NCBI GenBank assembly: GCA_947623455.1
Contig: OX392536.1
Location: 30,633,465-30,697,464, forward strand
DNA: 64,000 nt
DNA from: Mimachlamys varia
Lineage: Eukaryota; Mollusca; Bivalvia; Pectinida; Pectinidae
Direction: 5' to 3'
Below the pieces are notes generated by a model. It did no database searches. It saw nothing but the letters and a program-made list of their open reading frames with translations, and was not told the origin of the DNA. How positions within the stretch are numbered: the first letter of the stretch is position 1; each line of letters starts with the position of its first letter. Shown here piece after piece: positions 12,129 to 23,458 of the stretch. Both the position numbers and the translations under genes were made by a program.

Positions 12129-14490
12129 GTTAAAATTACTTAGGTTTGAGACTACAGGTAGTATAGGACATTAATACCTACCGACCAAGACTTAATGCCT
12201 TTCTAGCTATATGTGTAACAGTCGTTGAAGTACAAATCATCGTACTAGGAGCCAAATTAAATTATCATAATTTGGGTATTTTTCTGACAGTGCATTGCAA
12301 TTTCAAAATTTTTTCTATTCAATCATTGTTTGGTTAAACTTTGAAGTGTTAAATATAGTGTAATCACTGGTGTAATGATAAGATCAAGCTTTTGAATTTA
12401 GATATAAATGGAAATAGATTATTGGCTGATGGCCATGGTTGGTTAGCTGAATTAATTTATCAAGAAAAACAGAAAATTATTGGGCAAAGTTCATTCATTG
12501 GTAGAGGGTGAAATCTCTGGACATATTAACAAGACAAGACAAGTTTCGTCAAAGAGAATCTCAATCTATTTTATAAAAGTTATTTTAGCAATAGTACAGT
12601 ATATCTGGAGATCACCAGATCAGTGTTATTATATCAAACTGGAAGAGAATTATGATAGCAACTTATTTAAGTGATACTCAAGTAGCTAGTCTGCAGATTT
12701 GTATCCCAGAGGTTCATTTTGTAGTTTGAAGAAGAGAAAGTTTATGTTTTTAACTCAGAAATATGGAATATGATGAATGGGTTTAATAGGTATAATAATC
12801 AATAGTTATGAATATGAGATTATAATAACTAACATAACTATACATGTTTAGATATTGATACCTAGGATTTAATTATACATTGGTGTGTTTACCTGACATA
12901 TTCATAAACTACCATGAAATAGGTGCAGTATTTAATTTGTACTACCTGTAATTGAAAAGCAAAGCTGCATTAAAGGCATTAATAACTTAAAATTAATGTG
13001 CATTTGTAATAAATTATGTTTAAACCGATATCTGTAAACATGTACACGCTGGCATTGGATAAATGTAACATGTTATCAGATCTGCACAAATATATCAAAA
13101 CCAACCAATATTAGTAAGCCCACCAAATCAGTCTTGTGATTGTCCATATTAATTACAGAGAGATTATGTTCTGTCCAATCAAAAGGTACATAGTGTATTC
13201 AAATTAACACCTTCTTTCTGGTAAAGGGGCTTTGCTTTAGTACTAATAAGATTTGAATTTTTGTTTGTTAGTTTTCGAAATATGTTAATATTGTTTGAAT
13301 TTTAGTTTATATTTATTCTTGTTAAGTCACACAAGCTGCTTATAGTGCATTTGTAGTATGATGGCTTTTTAGACCAATTTGTCAAATACTTTGTTTCTGT
13401 TAGTGTTAGTGCAATGGTGGAGGTTGATGGGCAAGTTTTTGTGAGATTGATTGTACTAGTCGAGTGTGTGTGATGTCTAGTCACTGAGAGGCAGTTACAG
13501 ACAGGTTAACATTTACTTTCGTTTTACCTATATTATATATGTGTGAACATCTGCTGATGGGCGGTTACAAAAAAGTAAATGTTTACTTTTAATATTTGTT
13601 AGTGTGTAATAAGTTTGTTAGTAAAAGTATAATGTTTTTTTTATGCATACAGTGAGCATACTTGTGACTTAAGTTTTATGTAAGTTGTTCGTTGAGTTTT
13701 TACTTTGTTTTCCTTTCTGACATTTTTATCTGTCCTCAATTCTCTTAATCATATATGATATAACTGTTCCTTATTTGTTTCATTGTGTAAGAAGAATATC
13801 AGGAGAATGTAGGTCTTTTATAGAAACCACTTTTAAGTTCAATAATGTTGTTCAATGTAATATATTATATATGTTACACTTAAGCAGTGTTTCCTTCTGA
13901 ACAGAATTTTTCATAAAAGTATTTTCTAGATATCACTTTTATGGATCGGAAATTGGAGCAAATGTAATGATATTAACTTTTGAGAGATGACAAGAGTTTG
14001 TGCATGGGTAGGACTAAAACATTATCATGAATCAACTTAATTAAAGATTTGTCTTAACACTTAAAGTTATTTTTTGTAAGGTAGCATATATCCTCAGCTC
14101 TGTCACAGTTTATTCATAAGATGCAAAATAAAAGGTAACCTAAAGTTAGTATATATCCTTGACTCTGACACAGCTCACATGTGTGCAGGCCCCAGGATCA
14201 TGAAACTGTCTTAGACTTAAGTTTTCGGTTAGTCATTCACATACGACCTCTCTTTTTGTGACATTGTTTGTGATTTGCTATTAGTCAGAAGTTGAAACAA
14301 AGTTAAACATAAGATCACTTGATGATCCTGGGGCCAGGTAAACAAATGTAACTTGTTCACACTTTAAAACAAGTAGATTATATCCTTAACATTGATGCAA
14401 GAGTTAATATATTATCAATCGCGGAGTAGATTGAATGTGACACACAAGGATGATCATGATCAGCTTTTGAGGAATACACCTTACGCTAGC
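12129..14490. other. AT-rich intergenic DNA, no gene seen
   Basis: I see no exon-like open frame with splice sites, no RNA gene and no clear repeat unit here. The short frames present lack compositional signs of coding. Confidence 0.5.
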
Positions 14491-14639
14491 ACTTTTTAGG
14501 TCATCTGACCCGAAGGGTCAAGATGACCTATTGCCATCATGCTTCGTCCGTCGTCGTGCGCCGTGCGCCGTCCGCCGTCCGCCGTGCGCCGTGCGCCGTC
14601 CGCCGTCCGCCGTCCGTAAACTTTTCCTTTAACAATCTT

Positions 14640-17600
14640 CTTCTTAGTAACCAAAAGGCTCTAGGTGCTGATATTTGGCCAGTAGGCACCTGGGATTGAG
14701 TGCTACAAAGTTTCCTCATTTCAATGACCTTGACCTGTTTTCAAGGTCACAGGGGTCAAATATGTAAAAACCTTTAACAATCTTCTTCTCAGTAACCAAA
14801 AGGTCTAGGGTAATGATATTTGGCCAGTAGGCACCTGGGATAGAGTGCTACAAAGTTTCCTCATATCGATGACCTTGACTAACTTTCAAGGTCACAGGGG
14901 TCAAATATGTAAAAAAGCGTTTGACAATCTTTTCCTCACTAACCAATAGGCCATGGGTGATCATATTTGGCCAGTAGGTACCTGGGATAGAGTGTTCTAA
15001 AGTTTCCTCATATAAATGACCTTGACCTACTTTCAAGGTCACAGGGGTCAAATATGTTAAAAAATCTACACAACATTATCTAAAGAACTAAATGATCTAG
15101 AGCAATGATATTTTTGTATGATATGTAGACCAGCAATGCGAATCTTTTTCTAATATATTGTGTTTAGGTCAAAGGTCAACTTTGAGTGGTGGACGGGGTC
15201 AAAGGTTAACATGGGTTATAATAGGTAAAAAGCTTTAAGAATCTTCTTCTCAAGTTCCATAAGGCCCAGGGTTCTGATATTTGGCCAGTAGGAACCTGGG
15301 ATAGAGTGTTCTAAAGTTTCCTCATATAAATGACCTTGACCTACTTTCAAGGTCACAGGGGTCAAATATGTTAAAAAATCTACACAACATTATCTAAAGA
15401 ACTAAATGATCTAGAGCAATGATATTTTTGTATGATATGTAGACCAGCAATGCGAATCTTTTTCTAATATATTGTGTTTAGGTCAAAGGTCAACTTTGAG
15501 TGGTGGACGGGGTCAAAGGTTAACATGGGTTATAATAGGTAAAAAGCTTTAAGAATCTTCTTCTCAAGTTCCATAAGGCCCAGGGTACTGATATTTGGCC
15601 AGTAGGAACCTGGGATAGAGTGTTCTAAAGTTTCCTCATATAAATGACCTTGACCTACTTTCAAGGTCACAGGGGTCAAATATGTTAAAAAATCTACACA
15701 ACATTATCTAAAGAACTAAATGATCTAGAGCAATGATATTTTTGTATGATATGTAGACCAGCAATGCGAATCTTTTTCTAATATATTGTGTTTAGGTCAA
15801 AGGTCAACTTTGAGTGCTGGACGGGGTCAAAGGTTAACATGGGTTATAATAGGTAAAAAGCTTTAAGAATCTTCTTCTCAAGTTCCATAAGGCCCAGGGT
15901 TCTGATATTTGGCCAGTAGGAACCTGGGATAGAGTGTTCTAAAGTTTCCTCATATAAATGACCTTGACCTACTTTCAAGGTCACAGGGGTCAAATATGTT
16001 AAAAAATCTACACAACATTATCTAAAGAACTAAATGATCTAGAGCAATGATATTTTTGTATGATATGTAGACCAGCAATGCGAATCTTTTTCTAATATAT
16101 TGTGTTTAGGTCAAAGGTCAACTTTGAGTGGTGGACGGGGTCAAAGGTTAACATGGGTTATAATAGGTAAAAAGCTTTAAGAATCTTCTTCTCAAGTTCC
16201 ATAAGGCCCAGGGTACTGATATTTGGCCAGTAGGAACCTGGGATAGAGTGTTCTAAAGTTTCCTCATATAAATGACCTTGACCTACTTTCAAGGTCACAG
16301 GGGTCAAATATGTTAAAAAATCTACACAACATTATCTAAAGAACTAAATGATCTAGAGCAATGATATTTTTGTATGATATGTAGACCAGCAATGCGAATC
16401 TTTTTCTAATATATTGTGTTTAGGTCAAAGGTCAACTTTGAGTGGTGGACGGGGTCAAAGGTTAACATGGGTTATAATAGGTAAAAAGCTTTAAGAATCT
16501 TCTTCTCAAGTTCCATAAGGCCCAGGGTTCTGATATTTGGCCAGTAGGAACCTGGGATAGAGTGTTCTAAAGTTTCCTCATATAAATGACCTTGACCTAC
16601 TTTCAAGGTCACAGGGGTCAAATATGTTAAAAAATCTACACAACATTATCTAAAGAACTAAATGATCTAGAGCAATGATATTTTTGTATGATATGTAGAC
16701 CAGCAATGCGAATCTTTTTCTAATATATTGTGTTTAGGTCAAAGGTCAACTTTGAGTGCTGGACGGGGTCAAAGGTTAACATGGGTTATAATAGGTAAAA
16801 AGCTTTAAGAATCTTCTTCTCAAGTTCCATAAGGCCCAGGGTTCTGATATTTGGCCAGTAGGTACCAGGGATGGAGTACTCTAAAGTTTTCTCATATAAA
16901 TGACCTTGACCTACTTTCAAGGTCACATGGGTCAAATATGTTAAAATATCTACACAACATTATCTAATGAACCGAATGATCTAGACCGATGATACTTGCA
17001 TATATTATATGTAGACTGGCAATGCAAATCTTTTTCTGATATATTGTGTTTAGGTCAAAGTTCAACTTTAAGCGCTGGACGGGGTCAAAGGTTCACTGGG
17101 GCTATAATGGGTAAAAAGTTTTAAGAATCTTCTTCTCAAGTTCCATAAGCCCCAGGGTCCTGATATTTGGCCAGTAGGTACCTGGCATGGAGTGCTACAA
17201 AGTTTCCGCATATGAATGACCTTGACCTACTTTCAAGGTCACAGGGGTCAAATATGTAAAAATCTTTAACAATCTTCTTCTCAATAACCAAAAGGCCCTG
17301 GGTGCTGATATTTGGCTGGTAGGTACTTGGCATAGTGTGCTATCAAGTTTCCTCATATGAATGATCTTGACCCACTTTCAAGGTCACAGGGGTCAAATAT
17401 GTAAAAATCTTTAACAATCTTCTTCTCAATAACCAAAAGGCCCTGGGTGCTGATATTTGGCTGGTAGGTACCTGGCATAGTGTGCTATCAAGTTTCCTCA
17501 TATGAATGATCTTGACCCACTTTCAAGGTCACAGAGGTCAAATATGTAAAATCTTTTAACAATCTTCTTCTCGCTAACCAAATCCCCCAGAGTAATATGG

Positions 17601-17990
17601 TATTTGGCTAGTAGGTACCTGGGATAGAGTGCTACAAACTTTCCTCATACAATGGACCTCAACCTACTTTCAAGGTCATAGGGGTCAAACATGTAAAAAT
17701 ACCTTTAACAATCTTCTCCTCAACAACTTAAAGGCCCTGGGTGTTGATATTTAGCCAGTAGGTACCTCTAATGGAGTGCTACAAAGTTTCCTTGTATGAA
17801 TGACCTTGACCTACTTTCAAGGTCGCAAGGGTAAAACATGTAAAAATCTTTTAACAAACGTCTTCTCGCTTACCAAAAGGCCCTAGGTGCTGATATTTGG
17901 CCAATGGGTACCTGGGACAGATTGGTGCAAAGATTCCTCATATAGACCTTCACTTATACTTTCAAGGTCACAGGGGTTATAAACATGTAT
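14640..17990. repeat. Central array: about 146-bp monomers flanking a 314-bp dimeric higher-order repeat
   Basis: The unit start AATATGTT recurs at 15051, 15365, 15679, 15993, 16307, 16621 and 16935, exactly 314 bp apart, and copies are nearly identical. Each 314-bp unit contains two diverged halves, one of about 145 bp with GATATTTGGCCAGTAGG and one of about 170 bp with CAATGATATTTTTGTATGA. The first half also occurs alone at about 146-bp spacing on both flanks (14671, 14816, 14963, and 17100-17990). The flanking monomers are more diverged than the core dimers. Confidence 0.9.
15166..15178 (+). promoter_or_regulatory. DR1-type nuclear receptor element (repeated in array)
   Basis: AGGTCAAAGGTCA is a perfect direct repeat of AGGTCA with one spacer base (DR1, an RXR-heterodimer or HNF4-type site). 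It recurs at +314 steps: 15480, 15794, 16108, 16422 and 16736, with a decayed copy near 17050. Function is inference; the motif match is exact. Confidence 0.55.
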
Positions 17991-18149
17991 GTAGATATCT
18001 TTGAACAACTTGGAAAAAACAAACACAAATGATATAGATCTTTATAGTCAGATGACCGTTGAGGCCCCTGGGCCTCTTGTTGCATTTAGTTATGTTTCTA
18101 AATCATGATTGCACCAATAGAAATTTCTGTATATTGTTTTCTGCTGCAC

Positions 18150-18532
18150 TAAAAGCCCAATATACGTAACCTTTGGGAAAACTTGAAGTGAAAATCAAGC
18201 CTGATAACTTATTATATTTTAAGATTTAGTTAAGATTAACTGATATCAGCAATATGCAAGATGAGTTCTTACGCGGTTACCGGTACAGCAGCAGTTGTAA
18301 CTCGGTATTTGTAAACATGCGTTCATTTTGAACTGTCTTCTTACTTTGGCTTGTTGTTGAAGTGGGCCACACCTGAATTATTTTCAATTCTTTGGATTTT
18401 TCTGTCAAGAGTTTCTTGTTAGTTACCACTCAGGTTTACTTCGGTTTAGGTTTATTTTTGCATGGTTATCAACTGGAATTTTTTCATAATTTTTCAGTAT
18501 CCCGAAAAATTTCCTGAAGGGCCTTTAAAAGT
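18150..18532. mobile_element. MITE family A, copy 2
   Basis: Same family as 6787-7171, in inverted orientation. It starts AAAAGCCCAATATACGTAAC and ends GAAGGGCCTTTAAA. Internal AAGTGGGCCACACCTGAATT and GTCAAGAGTTTCTTG match the family. Confidence 0.75.
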
Positions 18533-19273
18533 GGGGATACACAATTCATCAGTAAAGTACAGTGTAATCTGTTAAAATAAACTTAGGCCCTAAAGTTTGA
18601 GTGGTGAAGGCTGCAAATAATATATAGATTTTTCTAGGCAGAAAAGGAAGTATTTTGACTTTAACAATTAAGAATCATGGTATAAGTAAGATATAAAAAA
18701 GAATTTTTTTAGTGAGAAAGTTATATAAATTTTATACAATTATTTTGTAACTATTGTTGGTAAAAATAATAAATTATGAAGAATATTTGTTTAATATAAT
18801 TATAATTGGTACAAGCTACCGTGACACTGTGACATTTTTTTTGCGAGATTAACAGAAATTTAAAATAATAGTGGCTTTACTTTTTCTACTGTGTAATGTA
18901 GAAATTTATTTAAATTGTCGTAATGTTTAAATTAGAAATAATGTCAGCTGGACTTAATTACCAACCTGCACAAATTACTTCTACATGTATTAATACACTG
19001 GTATTTGTGATTTCTTATGCCATGTTATCGCAATATTGTGACTATTTGTACTTAATGGAATCAGATTATAATTTAGTGTGTTAAATTGGAGTCAGAAAGA
19101 CAAGAAAACCTTACTTACAGACCAGTGATCCCCTCATTTTGTATTGTGTAACACTTACATTGTCTTCTGTCATAGAATAAACGTGTCAATAACTTTGTCA
19201 GTCTTTTGTTGTCTGTATATCTTAGCAGAGTAACTATTGGTTTGATATCTAAGGGAGATGAGTACATAATGGT
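18533..19273. other. AT-rich intergenic DNA
   Basis: No gene or repeat unit recognised. An AATAAA at about 19176 could be a far polyadenylation signal for protrudin, but nothing ties it to that transcript. Confidence 0.4.
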
Positions 19274-19440
19274 TATACAGTGTAACCTGTCTAAACCAGA
19301 TGTCACTGGGACCAAATTGTCTGGCCAGTTTACATAGGCATCCGGTTTGTAGAGGTTCGATATGAGTTCAGATGGAAATATTGAGACAAAACTTTAAGGC
19401 CGGATTGACAGGGGCCATTTTAGACAAGTTATACTGTATA
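19274..19440. mobile_element. Short TIR element, probable progenitor of the adjacent minisatellite
   Basis: The ends TATACAGTGTAACCTGTCTA and TTAGACAAGTTATACTGTAT are inverted. The left arm continues ACCAGATGTCACTGG. That order (ACAGT, GTAACCTGT, then GTCACTG) is also that of the 38-bp unit of the array that starts right behind it. Confidence 0.65.
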
Positions 19441-19449
19441 CTGGGTATA

Positions 19450-20690
19450 TCTCAGTGATCACAGAAAGTATGTAATCTGTAAACAGAGGCCACTGATAAA
19501 AGACAGTATGTAACCTGTATACAGAGGTCACTGATCACAGACAGGATGTAACCTGTATACAGAGGTCACTTAACACAGACAGGATGTAACCTGTATACAG
19601 GGGTCATTGATCACAGACAGTATGTAGCCTGTATACAGAGGTCACTGATCACAGACAGTACGTAACCTCTATACAGAGGTCACTGATCACAGACAGTATG
19701 TAACCTCTATACAGAGGTCACTGATCACAGACAGTATGTAACCTCTATACAGAGGTCACTGATCACAGACAGTATGTAACCTCTATACAGAGGTCACTGA
19801 TCACAGACAGTACGTAACCTGTATACAGAGGTCACTGATCAGACAGTACGTAACCTGTATACAGAGGTCACTGATCACAGACAGTACGTAACCTCTATAC
19901 AGAGGTCACTGATCACAGACAGTACGTAACCTCTATACAGAGGTCACTGATCACAGACAGTAAGTAACCTCTATACAGAGGTCACTGATCACAGACAGTA
20001 CGTAACCTGTATACAGAGGTCACTGATCACAGACAGTACGTAACCTGTATACAGAGGTCACTGATCACAGACAGTACGTAACATGTATACAGAGGTCACT
20101 GATCACAGACAGTACGTAATCTGTATACAGAGGTCACTGATCACAGACAGTACGTAGCCTCTATACAGAGGTCACTGATCACAGACAGTACGTAGCCTCT
20201 ATACAGAGGTCACTGATCACAGACAGTACGTGACCTCTATACAGAGGTCACTGATCACAGACAGTACTTGACCTCTATACAGAGGTCACTGATCACAGAC
20301 AGTACGTAGCCTCTATACAGAGGTCACTGGTCACAGACAGTATGTGACCTCTATACAGAGGTCACTGATCACAGACAGTATGTGACCTCTATACAGAGGT
20401 CACTGATCACAGACAGTATGTAACCTCTATACAGAGGTCACTGATCACAGACAGTATGTAATCTCTATACAGAGGTCACTGATCACAGACAGTATGTAAC
20501 TTCTATACAGAGGTCACTGATCACAGACAGTATGTAACTTCTATACAGAGGTCATGATCACTGATCACAGACAGTATGTAACCTCTATACAGAGGTCACT
20601 TATCACAGACAGTATGCAACCTTTATTTTATAGAGACCGTATTGATCACAGACAGTATATATGTAACCTATATACAGAGGTCACAGAGTC
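19450..20690. repeat. 38-bp minisatellite, about 31 copies
   Basis: The unit is of the type GTAACCTCTATACAGAGG followed by TCACTGATCACAGACAGTAC. It repeats every 38 bp from about 19450 to 20690 with few substitutions and occasional indels, for example at 19837 and 20555. Each unit holds an imperfect inverted repeat around CCTCTATACAGAGG and the palindrome TGATCA. Homogeneity is highest in the middle. Confidence 0.92.
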
Positions 20691-21110
20691 CAAATAGTAT
20701 TAACCCCTTTTACATCATGATCATTTGTATACATTTTGTTTTAATAAAAATTCTTACCTCATCATTTTTACCTTTAATTCTTTGTTATTTTATCTATTAT
20801 ATATATAGATTGAAAAAAAAGTTTGTTGGTTTTCACCATCTTCTACCCATTAAGCTCTAGATAGAATTATAAACTACCTTCTTATTTATCTTTTCACTTC
20901 ACTTAAATCAAGGACTTAGATAGCATCTTATCTAATTCTATGCTTAAATGTATTGATCGTTAAGCTAACTATGCTTTCAGTTTTGACCTCCGAAGAACTT
21001 CCTTCGGAACTCCATGTATATTTTTTATTAAAACCATACAGGGTGTTCCGAATGTCGATGTAATGGTTGCTAGAACATCACTACGAACACGCTGGCGGAA
21101 TACACCATGA
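20691..21110. other. Spacer between minisatellite and ASB promoter
   Basis: AT-rich and without coding signal. A short hairpin TCCGAAG-AACTTC-CTTCGGA lies at about 20988-21008. Confidence 0.4.
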
Positions 21111-21112
21111 CA

Positions 21113-21207
21113 CTGACAGGTGATTGCGATTCTCATCACCTGTCAGAAGTATTTAAGCTACACCTGGATGTCATCGTATCAGACTGGGAGGGAAGCACGT
21201 AACACAG
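21113..21207 (+). promoter_or_regulatory. Probable promoter and first non-coding exon of the ASB gene
   Basis: An 11-bp perfect inverted repeat, CTGACAGGTGA (21113-21123) and TCACCTGTCAG (21136-21146), places two CAGGTG E-boxes head to head. A TATTTAAG TATA-like box follows at about 21150, and a third E-box CACCTG at 21161. About 30 bp below the TATA box lies the initiator-like ATCAGACT (about 21178). The sequence AACACAG|GTAACG gives a donor at 21208. The ASB start codon at 23459 lies 9 bp after an acceptor (21208 to 23449 as intron), so a non-coding first exon upstream is needed; this is the best candidate. Inferred, not proven. Confidence 0.5.
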
Positions 21208-22099
21208 GTAACGTTGGTATAACTTATTACCTGTTCGAGTTTATGGTGAACTGGCGGGTCTACTAATCCACCGTCGAAACTTGTCTATTCGGATAACAAC
21301 ACTGAACAATAGACACTCAGGTATTACTGATTTATATATATATACGTGGAGTTGTGTATTGTACAGTTTACAATGTACGGGATACACAATCTTACCTGTA
21401 ATTTGCAAGCTTAGCATATATGTTTTGTAATCAGCAGATAATGTTATTGTGATAAATACAATACCTGCTGACACGACACATATGGGTACTTCTCGGCTGT
21501 TTTTGTTTCACAACTTAAACTGTAACAGCTAATAATATTAATAAATATATATGGATTTATGTGTATCTGTTACAATAAACTATTATACCTACCAATGAAT
21601 GTTTGGTTTATTGTACAGCATAAACAAATATTGTACCAAGCATGCCGGGGAATAGTTTACAATAAATATATAGGTAATTGTATATATAATTAGTAAAGAA
21701 TTCTATATACATATTTAACATTCCTGTGGTGGATTATAGTGTATTGGTATGAATGGAAAACAAGGTCTTTTACTGAAGTTCTGAACTGAAGCCAAGAAAT
21801 TGTCCCCAAGGAAATATTAATGGTTGAATAATTTATATGTAATAGAAGGCACATGACGCTTGTCTGAGGGAAGAGGAGTATATTGTCTGATGTATAATAG
21901 ATAAGACTGTAATATACAGCTGGGCATAAACCTTGGGTATACGTATAGTTAGTATGTTGTAATCTAAATTATATTTTATCATGTTTATATCAGATAACTA
22001 TGATGGAAACTGATACATAATGATGAATATATAAACACTATATCTCATTGGTTAAATGAAAAAACATGTAAAAAATATCTAGACATAACTAACCAGAGT
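21208..22099 (+). other. Probable first intron of the ASB gene, unique part
   Basis: AT-rich DNA between the putative first-exon donor and the second minisatellite. No coding exon or repeat unit was recognised. An ATATATATATA run is at about 21333. Confidence 0.35.
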
Positions 22100-23290
22100 T
22101 GTTAATCCATAGATATCACTAATCACACAGTTGTTACGTACCTGTATATAGAGGTCAATGATCAGACAAGTTTTACCTGTATATAGAGGTCAATGATCAG
22201 ACAAGTGTTACCTGTATATAGAGGTCACTGGTCAGGCAGTTTCCTGTTTAAAGAGGTCACTGATCAGACAAGTTTTACCTGTATATAGAAGTCACTGGTC
22301 AGGCAGTTACCTGTATATAGAGGTCACTGGTCAGACAGTTGTTACCTGTATATAGAGATCACTGATAAGACAATTGTTAACTGTATATAGAGGTCACTGA
22401 TAAGACAGTTGTTACCTGTATATAGAGGTCACTGATAAGACAGTCGTTTCCTGTATATAGAGGTCACTGTTCAGACAAGTTCTACCTGTATATAGAAGTC
22501 ACTGGTCAGGCAGTTACCTGTATATAAAGGTCACTGTTCAAATAAGTTCTACCTGTATATAGAAGTCACTGGTCAGGCAGTTACCTGTATATGAGGTCAC
22601 TGTTAAGACAGTTGTTACCTGTATATAGAAGTCACCGATCAGACAGCTGTTACCTGTATATAGAGGTCAATGATCAGACAAGTTTTACCTGTATATAGAG
22701 GTCACTGGTCAGTCAATTACCTGTATGCAGAGGTCACTTATCAGACAGTTATTACCTGTTTGTAGAGGTCACTGATCAGACAAGTTTTACCTGTTTATAG
22801 AGGTCAATGATCAAACATTTGTTTCCTGGATATAGAGGTCACAGATCAGACATTTGTTTTCTAAATATAGAGGTAATTCATCAAACAGTTGTTACCTGTA
22901 TATAGAGGAAACTGGTCAGTCAGTTACCTGTATTTAGAGGTCAGTCGTCAGACAGTTATTACCTGTTTATAGAGGTCACTGATCAGACAAGTTTTACCTG
23001 TTTATAGAGGTCAATGATCAAACATTTGATCATGCAGAAAGTTTTTACCCCTATATAGAGGTCACAGATCAGACAGTTGTTACCTGTTTATAGACATCAC
23101 TGATCAGACCAGTTTTACCTGTATATAGAGGTCACTGGTCAGACAGTTGTCACCTGTATATAAAGGTCACTAATCACATATTTGTCACTTGTATAATTAT
23201 AGAGGTCACTAATCACATAGTTGTTACCTGTATATATGAGGTCACTAATCACATAGTTGTAACCTGTATAAAGGAGGTCACTGATAAGAA
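22100..23290. repeat. 35-bp minisatellite, diverged, about 33 copies
   Basis: The unit is of the type TTACCTGTATATAGAGGTCA then CTGATCAGACAGTTG, about 35 bp, with many substitutions and indels. It shares ACCTGTATA-AGAGGTCACTGATCA with the 38-bp array at 19450-20690, so the two arrays are related but have homogenised separately. It sits in the probable first intron of the ASB gene. Confidence 0.85.
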
Positions 23291-23458
23291 GTTACATGAA
23301 TTCAAATGAAGAAGCTGTTCTTTGTGTCTAGTTCCTGTGTATAAGAGTCATTGATGTCCTTAAATGTCAAAGGAGTCTGAATTGATTTAGCATAAGCTAA
23401 ACTAGATAAAGACATTTTGTGTAAATTTTGTATTTTTCGACTGTTTCAGTTTGTTACT

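Larger units (their letters stand above)
14498..18081 (+). mobile_element. Helentron-derived non-autonomous element (HINE) family I
   Basis: The 5' end is AGGTCATCTGACC followed by a small hairpin (GACCCGAAGGGTC), then a GTCC/GCCGTCC-type microsatellite at about 14545-14617. A central tandem array follows (14640-17990). The 3' end has the inverted short TIR TCAGATGACC, then a hairpin GAGGCCCCTGGGCCTC and the terminus TTGTT. Short asymmetric TIR, GTCY-type microsatellite, central minisatellite and a 3'-terminal hairpin are the hallmarks of DINE/pearl-type Helentron relatives. There is no Rep/helicase coding, so it is non-autonomous. Orientation follows from the 3' hairpin. Confidence 0.72.

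Noticed and set aside
14537..15051. Minus-strand frames over the HINE array
   Set aside because: They follow the repeat unit and the GC microsatellite; no coding signal.
19450..20690. CRISPR-like regular array
   Set aside because: Units are directly tandem with no unique spacers, in an animal genome; it is a minisatellite.
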